Positions 1-7,482 of a DNA stretch of 64,000 nucleotides are shown one piece after another. The stretch spans positions 124,001 to 188,000 of the forward strand of contig NZ_BMML01000008.1 of assembly GCF_014645815.1 (NCBI RefSeq), given 5' to 3'. The notes under the pieces were generated by a model that saw only the letters and a list, made by a program, of their open reading frames with translations, had not been told where the DNA came from and did no database searches. Each line of letters starts with the position of its first letter. Within the stretch, counting starts at the first letter, position 1. Both the position numbers and the translations under genes were made by a program. The DNA is from Streptomyces fuscichromogenes. Lineage in GTDB: Bacteria; Actinomycetota; Actinomycetes; Streptomycetales; Streptomycetaceae.

Positions 1-332
1 TTCATCAGCGCGGGGCTGATCTTGCCGAAGAACTCGTCGTTGTCGTTGATCTCCTCGATGTAGTCGACGGAGATCCCGGTGTGCTTCTCGAAGGCGTCCA
101 GGGTGGGCCGCTTGTTCGGGTTGTCGTCGTCCACGTCGATGTACAGCGGCCAGTTCGCGAAGACCAGTCTGTGGTCCGTGGCGGACAGGTCGGTGACGGC
201 GCGGTCGCCTGCCTTCACGTAGGCGGCCGGCACCCCGCAGCCCGCCAGCGCACCGAGCGCGGCGGTGCCGCCGAGCGCGCGCAGCAGGGAACGACGGGAG
301 AGCGCGGGCGTTCGGGGAGGATTCTGGGGCAC
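1..332 (-). CDS. Polyamine ABC transporter substrate-binding lipoprotein (PotD-like), 3' end outside window
   Basis: Only the first 110 codons are present; the rest lies left of the window. The start is a GTG at 330-332, preceded by GCAGG on the coding strand. The N-terminus has a Tat-type motif SRRSLLRALGG (residues 12-22), a short hydrophobic stretch and a lipobox LAGC with Cys32, so it should be exported folded and lipid-anchored. The mature part, with FANWPLYIDVDDDN and the acidic EEINDNDEFF, matches the start of spermidine/putrescine-binding PotD proteins. Polyamine uptake fits the nearby aldehyde dehydrogenase and aminotransferase, which would degrade putrescine. The permease and ATPase genes are not visible and may lie further left. 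The family call is good; the exact substrate is inferred. Confidence 0.85.
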   Translation of the reverse strand, partial: MPQNPPRTPALSRRSLLRALGGTAALGALAGCGVPAAYVKAGDRAVTDLSATDHRLVFANWPLYIDVDDDNPNKRPTLDAFEKHTGISVDYIEEINDNDEFFGKISPALM

Positions 333-423
333 CCCTGCAGCATGCCGCCGATGCCGGTGATCGGACAATCGACGCTGCGTCGAGCGCCCCGACGCGGACC
401 GGACACCTTGTCGATGACCCATG

Positions 424-1641
424 TCAACACCGGGTTACGTGGGCGGTCACCGGCGGTAGGGCCAGCTCGACGGTGAGTCCTCCCGTGGGGTGCGGGTGCG
501 CCCGTACCCGGCCGCCGTGGGCCGCGACGACCGCCGCCGCGATGGACATCCCGAGGCCGAGACCGTCCCGATGGGGGCCCCTCCCGCGCGAGCGTGTTCG
601 AGCGTGGGGGAGCACCCGGTCCTCCGCGCCGAGCCGCCGGAACGGCTGGAACAGCTCCGCCGCCCGGTCCGCCGGGATCACCGGCCCGCTGTTGGCGATC
701 CGCAGCCCCGGCCGCCCGGCCGCGTCCACCCCCGTCCACACCCGCACCCAGCCGCCCTCCGGGAGGTTGTGCCGGACGGCGTTGTCGGCGAGGTTGACGA
801 CGAGCCGTTCGATGAGCTGCGGATCTCCGTACACGGGCGCGTGTTCGAGCCGCACCGCCAGCCGTACGCCGGTGTGCGGGAGCCACGCCTGTACGACCTG
901 CGCCAGGTCGACCAACTCCCGCCGCTCCAGACCGCACTGGCTGCGGGCCAGGGTCAACAGCGCGTCGATGAGCCGCTCCTGCTCCTGCCCGGCCGCCCGC
1001 ACTCGCAGCAGGGCAGCCCGCAACGCGTCCACGGAGGCGTCAGGGTCGGCGAGAGTGACGTCGACGACCGCCTGTTGGAGCGTGAGCGGGGTGCGCAGCT
1101 CGTGCGAGGCGTTGGCGACGAACCGCTTCTGGGCCTCGAACGCGCCCTCCAGCCGGGCGAGTACACCGTCGATGGTGTCCGCCATCGCCTTCAGCTCGTC
1201 CCCCGGTCCGGTCACGGCGAGCCGTTCGTGCAGGTTGTCGGCGGAGATCCGGCGGGCGGCGGCGGTCATGGTGCGCAGCGGCGCCAGCACCCGCCCGGCC
1301 ATCAGCCAGCCCAGGGCGACCGACAGGACGACCATCACGGCGAACGCGACACCGGCCTCGATGAGGAGCTGCCGCATCTGGTCCGCGCGGACGGCCTCGG
1401 CGAACGCGCGGACGGACGGCGGGACCGGCGCGCCGGTTGCCGAGGAGTCCCCGTCGGGTACCGGACCGTCGCCGCTCCCGCCGGAGGCAAAGGTCTCGCC
1501 GCCCTCCGCGCTCGCGGCGAGGAAGTAGGTGAATCCCAGCAGCAGCGCGCCGGCCACCGTGAACAGGGCGCTGTAGAGGAGGGTGAGACGCCAGCGGATG
1601 CCGCGCGGACGCCAGGAGACCCACGGGATGCGGCCGTTCAT
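424..1641 (-). CDS. Membrane sensor histidine kinase of a two-component system
   Basis: The 405-residue protein has a membrane segment near 19-42, an extracytoplasmic loop of about 50 residues, a second segment near 93-114, a HAMP linker (about 115-168), the phospho-acceptor motif ASHELRTP with His180, an N-box NLADNAVRH (about 283-291) and the G-box DGLGLG (359-364). It should autophosphorylate on His180 and pass phosphate to the regulator whose gene overlaps its start by 4 bp (ATGA), which indicates coupled translation. Between the F-box region and the G-box, about 19 residues (340-358) are Arg/His-rich and unlike a normal kinase ATP lid. The DNA there (about 569-620) resembles a palindromic Streptomyces repeat, so it looks like an in-frame insertion. 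The signal sensed is unknown. Confidence 0.9.
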   Translation of the reverse strand: MNGRIPWVSWRPRGIRWRLTLLYSALFTVAGALLLGFTYFLAASAEGGETFASGGSGDGPVPDGDSSATGAPVPPSVRAFAEAVRADQMRQLLIEAGVAFAVMVVLSVALGWLMAGRVLAPLRTMTAAARRISADNLHERLAVTGPGDELKAMADTIDGVLARLEGAFEAQKRFVANASHELRTPLTLQQAVVDVTLADPDASVDALRAALLRVRAAGQEQERLIDALLTLARSQCGLERRELVDLAQVVQAWLPHTGVRLAVRLEHAPVYGDPQLIERLVVNLADNAVRHNLPEGGWVRVWTGVDAAGRPGLRIANSGPVIPADRAAELFQPFRRLGAEDRVLPHARTRSRGRGPHRDGLGLGMSIAAAVVAAHGGRVRAHPHPTGGLTVELALPPVTAHVTRC

Positions 1642-2294
1642 CGGATCCGGTACCCCGCCCGCTCCACCGTCTCGATCAACGGCGGTGTCCCCAGCTTGCG
1701 TCTGAGCCTGCTGACCGTCACCTTCACGGTCTGGCTGAACGGATCGGCGGCCTCGTCCCATGCCCGCTCCAGCAGTTCCTCGGCCGACACGACGGTTCCC
1801 TGTGCGCCCAGCAGCAGTTCGAGCACGGCGAACTCCTTGGGGCTGAGCGCCAGTCGGAGTCCGCCCCGGGTCGCCTCCCGTCGAGCCGGGTCGAGCCGTA
1901 GCTCGCCGCGAACCAGGACCGGCGGCAACGAGGGCTGCGCACGCCGCGCCAACGCCCGTATGCGGGCGACGAGTTCGGCGAACGCGAACGGCTTGGGCAG
2001 ATAGTCGTCGGCGCCGAGCCCGAGCCCCGCGACCCGGTCGGCCACCGTCCCGGACGCCGTCAGCATCAGCACCCGCGCCCGGCCGCGCCCCTCGGCGAGG
2101 GTCCGGCACACCTGGTCGCCGTGCAACCCGGGCAGATCGCGGTCCAGTACGACGACGTCGTAACCGTTGATCTCGGCCCGCTCCAGCGCGGTCGGACCGT
2201 CGAAGGCCAGGTCGACCGCCATGCCCTCGCGGCGCAACCCGGCAGCCACGGTCGCGGCGAGCTCCTCGTGGTCCTCGGCCACCAGCACACGCAT
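1638..2294 (-). CDS. OmpR/PhoB-family response regulator
   Basis: This is a 218-residue regulator. The receiver domain (1-115) has the acidic pair E7/D8, the phospho-acceptor Asp51 in VVVLDRDLPG, and Lys101 in YLPKPF. The C-terminal winged-helix DNA-binding domain (about 125-218) has the LSPKEFAVLELLL and SRLRRKLG signatures of OmpR/PhoB proteins. Its stop overlaps the kinase start, so the pair is one operon with the regulator first. The gene is divergent from the small secreted protein at 2425, with 130 bp between them, so that gene is a likely target. The 3' half of the receiver is rich in Gly, but no key residue is missing. Confidence 0.92.
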   Translation of the reverse strand: MRVLVAEDHEELAATVAAGLRREGMAVDLAFDGPTALERAEINGYDVVVLDRDLPGLHGDQVCRTLAEGRGRARVLMLTASGTVADRVAGLGLGADDYLPKPFAFAELVARIRALARRAQPSLPPVLVRGELRLDPARREATRGGLRLALSPKEFAVLELLLGAQGTVVSAEELLERAWDEAADPFSQTVKVTVSRLRRKLGTPPLIETVERAGYRIR

Positions 2295-2424
2295 GCGGTC
2301 AGTGTGGCCGGTCGGCGGTTACAACGCGATAAGCCCGGCCGTTCCCGCGCCGTAACCGTCCCGCCGGTTGCCTGGAGTCCGTCAGCACGACAGTGCGAAC
2401 ACCACGACCACCACGGAGGAACCC

Positions 2425-2880
2425 ATGCGTGCACTGGCAACCCGGCCGCGACGGATCGCCATCGGCATCGCCGTCGTATCGGCCGCCGCACTCGGCACGG
2501 TCAGCGCGGCGGCGGCGCAGTCGTCGCCCGCTCCCGGCCACTCGGGCGGCGGCCACCCGGGCAGGGGAGGGGCCTCCCTCGCCGTCTCCTACCGGCCGAC
2601 CGGGAACGCCCCCGCCGACGTGAACGCGGTCAACGACGACTTCGCCGCCTGCATGCGCGCGCACGGTGAGCCGGCGGTCCCCGTCTTCCACGCCACCGGG
2701 AACGCCGCCAGGAACGCCGCCGGCAAGGTGACCCTGGAGGTGCAGGGGGGACCCGACAAGAACGGGGCCACCCCGAACCCGAAGCTGTTCCAGAAGGCCC
2801 TCAGGTCCTGCGCCCCGATCCTCAAGGACGTCGGCATCACCCTGTCGACCGACGCCGACGAACCGCCGGCGCTGCCGTAG
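2425..2880 (+). CDS. Small secreted protein of unknown function
   Basis: The 151-residue product starts at ATG 2425, 4 nt after a strong GGAGGA site; an upstream in-frame ATG lacks one. The N-terminus (MRALATRPRRIAIGIAVV, then an Ala-rich stretch ending in AAAAQ) is a clear signal peptide. The mature protein has a Gly/His-rich linker, then a domain with DFAACMRAHGEPAVPVF and ALRSCAPIL, that is, two cysteines about 65 residues apart. The CMR-x-HG-x(n)-P pattern recurs in small exported actinobacterial proteins next to two-component or ABC transporter genes. I know no function for it. Divergence from the response regulator suggests it is regulated by, or signals to, that system. Confidence 0.8.
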   Translation: MRALATRPRRIAIGIAVVSAAALGTVSAAAAQSSPAPGHSGGGHPGRGGASLAVSYRPTGNAPADVNAVNDDFAACMRAHGEPAVPVFHATGNAARNAAGKVTLEVQGGPDKNGATPNPKLFQKALRSCAPILKDVGITLSTDADEPPALP

Positions 2881-2890
2881 CCCGGCGAGG

Positions 2891-2950
2891 GCACCGGGGG
2901 GCACCGGGGGGCACCGGGGGGCACCGGGGGGAACCGGGGGGAACCGGGGG
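2891..2950. repeat. 10-bp tandem repeat, six units
   Basis: Four copies of gcaccggggg are followed by two of gaaccggggg, directly after the stop codon of the secreted-protein gene. It lies between two convergent genes and just before a strong terminator hairpin. The near-perfect units suggest a slippage-prone locus. The third unit type is cut short at gaac. Confidence 0.95.
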
Positions 2951-2959
2951 GAACATCGC

Positions 2960-2991
2960 GGCCCCGGACGGAACTCGATCCGTCCGGGGCC
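2960..2991. terminator. Bidirectional terminator hairpin
   Basis: A perfect 13-bp stem (ggccccggacgga / tccgtccggggcc) with a 6-nt loop lies between the convergent ends of the secreted-protein gene and the aldehyde dehydrogenase gene. There is no T-tract, as is usual in Streptomyces. Confidence 0.85.
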
Positions 2992-3010
2992 GTGTCGCAC
3001 GCTGTGGGAA

Positions 3011-4450
3011 CTACGCGTCCAGCGACGTCATCACGTGCTTGATCCGCGTGTAGTCCTCGAACCCGTACCCGGACAGGTCCTTGCCGTACCCCGACTTCTT
3101 GAACCCGCCGTGCGGCATCTCCGCGACCAGCGGAATGTGCGTGTTGATCCACACGCACCCGAAGTCCAGCCTCTTGGACATCCGCATCGCGCGCCCGTGG
3201 TCCTTGGTCCACACCGAGGACGCCAGCGCGTAGTCGACGCCGTTGGCCCACTCCACGGCCTGGTCCTCGTCCGTGAAGGACTGGACGGTGATGACCGGTC
3301 CGAAGACCTCGTTCTGGATGATCTCGTCGTCCTGCTTCAGCCCGGAGACGACGGTCGGCGCGTAGAAGTAGCCCTTGTCGCCGACCCGTTGGCCACCGGC
3401 CTCGACCTTGGCGTGGGCGGGCAGCCGCTCGATGAAGCCGGCGACCTGCTTCAGCTGGTTCGGGTTGTTCAACGGCCCGTAGAGCACGTCCTCGTCGTCC
3501 GGCCGGCCCGTCTTCGTCTCGGCCGCGGCCTTCGCGAGCGCCGCCACGAACTCGTCGTGGATGGACTCCTGGACGAGCACCCGGGTGGCGGCCGTGCAGT
3601 CCTGGCCCGCGTTGAAGTAGCCCGCCACGGAGATGTCCTCGACGGCCTTGGCGATGTCCGTGTCCTCGAAGACCACGACCGGCGCCTTGCCGCCGAGCTC
3701 CAGGTGGACCCGCTTGAGGTCCCTGGCCGCGGACTCGGCGACCGACATGCCGGCCCGCACGGAGCCGGTGATGGAGGCCATCGCCGGGGTCGGGTGCTCG
3801 ACCATCAGCCGGCCGGTGTCACGGTCGCCGGTGACGACGTTGAAGACACCCTTCGGCAGGATCCCGCCGAGGATGTCGGCGATCAGGACGGTCGACGCCG
3901 GCGTGGTGTCCGACGGCTTCAGCACCACCGTGTTGCCCGCGGCGATCGCCGGGGCGAACTTCCACACGGCCATCATCATCGGGTAGTTCCACGGCGCGAC
4001 CTGCGCGCAGACACCGACCGGCTCACGGCGGACGATGGAGGTCATCCCCTCCATGTACTCGCCGGCCGAGCGGCCCTCCAGCATCCGGGCCGCACCGGCG
4101 AAGAACCGGATCTGGTCGACCATCGGCGGGATCTCCTCGGAGCGGGTGAGCCCGGTCGGCTTGCCGGTGTTCTCCACCTCCGCCGCGATCAGCTCCTCGG
4201 CCCGCTCCTCGAACGCGTCCGCGATCTTCAACAGGGCCCGCTGGCGTTCGGCGGGCGTGGTGTCGCGCCAGCCCGGGAAGGCCGCGGCGGCGGCCGCCAT
4301 CGCGGCGTCGACGTCGGCCGCCCCGGACAGCGGGGCCGTCGCGTACGCCTCGCCGGTCGCGGGGTTGACCACCTCGGTGGTCCGTCCGTCGGCGGCGTCC
4401 CGGAACTCACCGTCGATGTAGTTGCGCAGACGACGCAGCTCGGTGCTCAC
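3011..4450 (-). CDS. NAD(P)-dependent aldehyde dehydrogenase, probably gamma-aminobutyraldehyde dehydrogenase
   Basis: A full-length class-I aldehyde dehydrogenase of 479 residues. Visible are the substrate/cofactor motif PWNYP (Asn155), the general base Glu251 in ELGGKAP, and the catalytic Cys285 in NAGQDCTAATR. The C-terminal signature region is intact. It oxidises an aldehyde to the acid. Next to a PotD-like protein, an Lrp regulator and a class-III aminotransferase, the best guess is 4-aminobutanal to GABA, the second step of putrescine breakdown. It is divergent from the Lrp gene across 165 bp. Betaine aldehyde dehydrogenase is the main alternative for sequences of this type. Family certain, substrate inferred. 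Confidence 0.9.
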   Translation of the reverse strand: MSTELRRLRNYIDGEFRDAADGRTTEVVNPATGEAYATAPLSGAADVDAAMAAAAAAFPGWRDTTPAERQRALLKIADAFEERAEELIAAEVENTGKPTGLTRSEEIPPMVDQIRFFAGAARMLEGRSAGEYMEGMTSIVRREPVGVCAQVAPWNYPMMMAVWKFAPAIAAGNTVVLKPSDTTPASTVLIADILGGILPKGVFNVVTGDRDTGRLMVEHPTPAMASITGSVRAGMSVAESAARDLKRVHLELGGKAPVVVFEDTDIAKAVEDISVAGYFNAGQDCTAATRVLVQESIHDEFVAALAKAAAETKTGRPDDEDVLYGPLNNPNQLKQVAGFIERLPAHAKVEAGGQRVGDKGYFYAPTVVSGLKQDDEIIQNEVFGPVITVQSFTDEDQAVEWANGVDYALASSVWTKDHGRAMRMSKRLDFGCVWINTHIPLVAEMPHGGFKKSGYGKDLSGYGFEDYTRIKHVMTSLDA

Positions 4451-4615
4451 TGCCGGCCCTCCAAGTTCGGGTGTCCAATGGCTGAGACACCCACACTAAT
4501 CCGAGATCCCACGTTTTCAACACCCCCGCGGGCGCCACGTCTGCGAAATCCGCAATCCACGACACCTCAAACAACGAATTTCATCGATACGGCCTTGCGG
4601 AACCGTCAGGGCGTC
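4451..4615. promoter_or_regulatory. Divergent promoter region with Lrp-type inverted repeat
   Basis: This is the intergenic region between the aldehyde dehydrogenase (leftward) and the Lrp regulator (rightward), and it is less G+C-rich than its surroundings. It holds TCCGCAA at 4549-4555 and its inverted copy TTGCGGA at 4595-4601, 39 nt apart, and a local TGCG-N5-CGCA at 4542-4554. These are candidate half-sites for the adjacent Lrp protein acting on both genes. No clear -10/-35 was found. Confidence 0.4.
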
Positions 4616-5134
4616 GTGCACAGTGAGGTCGTGGCCAGTCGAAACGCAGACCAGAGGGACTCGTCCCGCGAGTCCAGGAACGGCACCCCCCAGTTGGACG
4701 CCGTCTCCCTCGCCATCATCCAGCAGCTCCAGGAGGACGGCCGCCGTCCGTACGCCGCGATCGGCAAGGCCGTCGGCCTGTCCGAGGCCGCCGTGCGCCA
4801 GCGCGTCCAGAAGCTGCTGGACCAGGGCGTGATGCAGATCGTCGCCGTCACGGACCCGCTCACCGTGGGCTTCCGTCGGCAGGCGATGGTCGGCGTCAAC
4901 GTCGAGGGCGATGTCGAGTCCATAGCGGACGCGCTGACGGCCATGTCGGAAGTCGAGTACGTGGTGATGACCGCGGGCTCGTTCGACATCCTCGCGGAGA
5001 TCGTCTGCGAGGACGACGACCACCTGCTGGACGTCATCAACAAACGCATCCGGGCGCTGCCCGGCGTGCGCTCCACCGAAAGCTTCGTCTATCTGAAGCT
5101 GAAGAAGCAGACCTACATGTGGGGAACCCGATAA
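4616..5134 (+). CDS. Lrp/AsnC-family transcriptional regulator of the polyamine cluster
   Basis: About 172 residues from GTG 4616; an in-frame GTG at 4631 is an equally good start. After a 20-30 residue polar tail comes an AsnC-type helix-turn-helix (LDAVSLAIIQQLQEDGRR through GLSEAAVRQRVQKLLDQG). This is followed by the RAM ligand-binding and oligomerisation domain, including VEYVVMTAGSFDILAEIVC. Lrp proteins form octamer-like discs and respond to amino acids or related metabolites. It overlaps the aminotransferase start and diverges from the aldehyde dehydrogenase, so it probably controls both. The ligand could be putrescine or GABA, but that is inference. Confidence 0.92.
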   Translation: MHSEVVASRNADQRDSSRESRNGTPQLDAVSLAIIQQLQEDGRRPYAAIGKAVGLSEAAVRQRVQKLLDQGVMQIVAVTDPLTVGFRRQAMVGVNVEGDVESIADALTAMSEVEYVVMTAGSFDILAEIVCEDDDHLLDVINKRIRALPGVRSTESFVYLKLKKQTYMWGTR

Positions 5135-6501
5135 CCGTGAGCCAGAAGGACCTCAGCCGCACCGCGTACGACCACCTGTGGATGCACTTCACCCGCATGT
5201 CCTCGTACGAGCACTCCCCCGTCCCGACCATCGTCCGGGGCGAGGGCACCTACATCTACGACGACAAGGGCAAGCGCTACCTCGACGGTCTCGCCGGTCT
5301 GTTCGTGGTCCAGGCCGGTCACGGCCGCACGGAACTCGCCGAGACCGCCTTCAAGCAGGCCCAGGAGCTGGCGTTCTTCCCGGTGTGGTCGTACGCCCAC
5401 CCGAAGGCCGTCGAGCTGGCGGAGCGACTGGCCGACCACGCCCCGGGCGACCTGAACAAGGTCTTCTTCACCACCGGCGGCGGCGAGGCCGTCGAGACCG
5501 CCTGGAAGCTCGCCAAGCAGTACTTCAAGCTCCAGGGCAAGCCGACCAAGTACAAGGTCATCTCCCGCGCGGTCGCCTACCACGGCACCCCGCAGGGCGC
5601 CCTGTCGATCACCGGTCTCCCGGCTCTCAAGGCTCCCTTCGAGCCCCTCGTGCCCGGCGCCCACAAGGTCCCGAACACCAACATCTACCGCGCCCCGATC
5701 CACGGCGACGACCCGGAGGCCTTCGGCCGCTGGGCCGCCGACCAGATCGAGCAGCAGATCCTGTTCGAGGGCCCGGACACGGTCGCCGCGGTCTTCCTGG
5801 AGCCGGTCCAGAACGCGGGCGGCTGCTTCCCGCCCCCGCCCGGCTACTTCCAGCGCGTCCGCGAGATCTGCGACCAGTACGACGTGCTGCTCGTCTCCGA
5901 CGAGGTCATCTGCGCCTTCGGCCGGCTGGGCACGATGTTCGCCTGCGACAAGTTCGGCTACGTCCCGGACATGATCACCTGCGCCAAGGGCATGACCTCG
6001 GGCTACTCCCCGATCGGCGCGTGCATCGTCTCCGACCGCGTCGCCGAGCCGTTCTACAAGGGCGACAACACCTTCCTGCACGGCTACACCTTCGGCGGCC
6101 ACCCGGTCTCCGCGGCGGTCGGCCTCGCCAACCTCGACCTGTTCGAGCGCGAGAACCTCAACCAGCACGTCCTGGACAACGAGGGCGCCTTCCTCTCCAC
6201 CCTGCAGAAGCTGCACGACCTGCCGATCGTCGGCGACGTCCGCGGCAACGGCTTCTTCTACGGCATCGAGCTGGTCAAGGACAAGGCCACCAAGGAGTCC
6301 TTCAACGACGAGGAGACCGAGCGCGTCCTGTACGGCTTCCTCTCCAAGGCCCTGTTCGAGAACGGCCTGTACTGCCGTGCCGACGACCGCGGCGACCCGG
6401 TCGTCCAGCTCGCCCCGCCGCTGATCTCCAACCAGGAGACCTTCGACGAGATCGAGCAGATCCTGCGCGCCACCCTCACGGAGGCGTGGACGAAGCTCTG
6501 A
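5119..6501 (+). CDS. Class-III PLP-dependent aminotransferase, probably putrescine/polyamine aminotransferase
   Basis: From ATG 5119 the protein has 460 residues and overlaps the Lrp gene by 16 bp. A GTG at 5137, with GGGGAA 9 nt upstream, is a credible alternative giving 454 residues. The fold-type-I class-III pattern is complete: TTGGGEAVETAWK (119-130), Asp261 in LLVSDEVICAFGR, and the PLP lysine Lys290 in MITCAKGMTSGY. It resembles putrescine-pyruvate (SpuC-like) and omega-amino-acid aminotransferases. The product, 4-aminobutanal, would be the substrate of the divergent aldehyde dehydrogenase. The exact amine donor is not readable from sequence. Confidence 0.92.
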   Translation: MGNPITVSQKDLSRTAYDHLWMHFTRMSSYEHSPVPTIVRGEGTYIYDDKGKRYLDGLAGLFVVQAGHGRTELAETAFKQAQELAFFPVWSYAHPKAVELAERLADHAPGDLNKVFFTTGGGEAVETAWKLAKQYFKLQGKPTKYKVISRAVAYHGTPQGALSITGLPALKAPFEPLVPGAHKVPNTNIYRAPIHGDDPEAFGRWAADQIEQQILFEGPDTVAAVFLEPVQNAGGCFPPPPGYFQRVREICDQYDVLLVSDEVICAFGRLGTMFACDKFGYVPDMITCAKGMTSGYSPIGACIVSDRVAEPFYKGDNTFLHGYTFGGHPVSAAVGLANLDLFERENLNQHVLDNEGAFLSTLQKLHDLPIVGDVRGNGFFYGIELVKDKATKESFNDEETERVLYGFLSKALFENGLYCRADDRGDPVVQLAPPLISNQETFDEIEQILRATLTEAWTKL

Positions 6502-6509
6502 TCGAGCCC

Positions 6510-6542
6510 GATCAAGCTCTGATCAAGCTCTGATCAAGCTCT
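6510..6542. repeat. 11-bp tandem repeat, three units
   Basis: Three perfect copies of gatcaagctct follow the aminotransferase stop codon. A diverged copy overlaps the end of the gene. The unit resembles the last codons of the gene, so it probably arose by slippage at the 3' end. Confidence 0.9.
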
Positions 6543-6567
6543 GATGATCGGATCAGCGGTCCGATCC

Positions 6568-6611
6568 GGCCCCGGCGCCGTCCGTTCGAGTGAGAACGGC
6601 GGCCCGGGGCC
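6568..6611 (+). terminator. Terminator hairpin after the aminotransferase gene
   Basis: An imperfect long stem (outer arms GGCCCCGG and CCGGGGCC, inner CCGTTC/GAACGG) with a small loop lies 66 nt after the stop codon. It is consistent with termination before the ABC transporter pair. Confidence 0.7.
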
Positions 6612-6741
6612 GTGTGCTGTCCGGGCTCCGCCTCCGGTCCTGCCTAGCGTGCACGTGACCGATCGGCCCAGCCTTCGTTCCCCCGGACGTGGGAAGGCAC
6701 GGAAGGCACGGCAAAACGGATCAGAACCGAGGTGTACGCCC

Positions 6742-7482
6742 ATGGAGGCCCCGCCGGACAACGACGTGCTGTGGGCACGCTCCCTGCACTTCCGCCACCA
6801 GGACGGCTCACCCGGTGTCGCCGGCGTCTCGCTCGGCGTGCGGGAGGGCGAGATCCTCGCCGTCAGCGGCCCGCGCGGCAGCGGCAAGACGACGCTGCTG
6901 AGCTGTCTGGCCGGCCTGGTCCCGGCACAGGGCGGCGAGGTCTGGTTCAACAGCCAGGCCGTGCACCGGATGGGCCCCTTCGCCCGTGAGCGGCTGCGCC
7001 GGGACCGCTTCGGCTGGATCGACCCGGCCCCGACGCTCGTCCCCGAACTGAACGTCTGGGAGAACACCGCCCTGCCGCTGATGCTGCGCGGCACCGGCCG
7101 GCGCCGGGCCAAGGTGGCCGCGCTGGAGTGGCTGGAACGCCTCGACGTCGGCGACAAGGCCCGCAGGCACCCGGCCGAGCTTCTGCAGGCCGAACGCCAG
7201 CGCGTCGCCATCGCCCGCGCCCTGGCCCCCGCCCCCACGGTCCTCTTCGCGGACGAGCCGACGGCCCCGCTGCACCGCGCCGACCGCGCCCACGTCCTGC
7301 GCACGCTCACCACCGCGGCCCGCTCGCACGGCATCACGGTCGTCCTCGCCACCCACGACGCGGAGACGGCGGCCCTCGCCGACCGCAAGGTCACGCTCCT
7401 GGACGGCCGCCGGGTGAAGACGGTCCACCTGCCGCCGGTCCCCGAAGCGGAAGGCCGGGCCGAGTGCTCGCTCTCCGTCTGA
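6742..7482 (+). CDS. ABC transporter ATPase with degenerate motifs
   Basis: The start is ATG 6742 with GAGGTG upstream; the 246-residue size is normal for a MacB/LolD-like ATPase. Walker A is intact (GPRGSGKTT, 43-51), as are Walker B with Asp171-Glu172 (VLFADEPT) and the switch His205 (ATHDAE). Three other motifs deviate. The Q-loop position reads GWIDP, with no Gln. The signature is LLQAE (147-151) instead of LSGGQ. The D-loop is PLH instead of ALD. Its partner permease overlaps by 19 bp. Substrate unknown. The protein may hydrolyse ATP weakly or work in an asymmetric pair; this is inference from motif loss. Confidence 0.85.
   Translation: MEAPPDNDVLWARSLHFRHQDGSPGVAGVSLGVREGEILAVSGPRGSGKTTLLSCLAGLVPAQGGEVWFNSQAVHRMGPFARERLRRDRFGWIDPAPTLVPELNVWENTALPLMLRGTGRRRAKVAALEWLERLDVGDKARRHPAELLQAERQRVAIARALAPAPTVLFADEPTAPLHRADRAHVLRTLTTAARSHGITVVLATHDAETAALADRKVTLLDGRRVKTVHLPPVPEAEGRAECSLSV

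Noticed and set aside
81..476. A 131-codon plus-strand frame at the window start
   Set aside because: It is antisense to the PotD-like gene, which has a Tat signal, lipobox and family match.
2891..2950. Possible CRISPR-like repeat
   Set aside because: Direct tandem units without spacers; the same holds for the 9-, 11- and 30-bp repeats elsewhere in the window.
3035..5134. A 699-codon plus-strand frame ending in the Lrp regulator
   Set aside because: Only its last 172 codons match a protein family; the rest is antisense to the aldehyde dehydrogenase.
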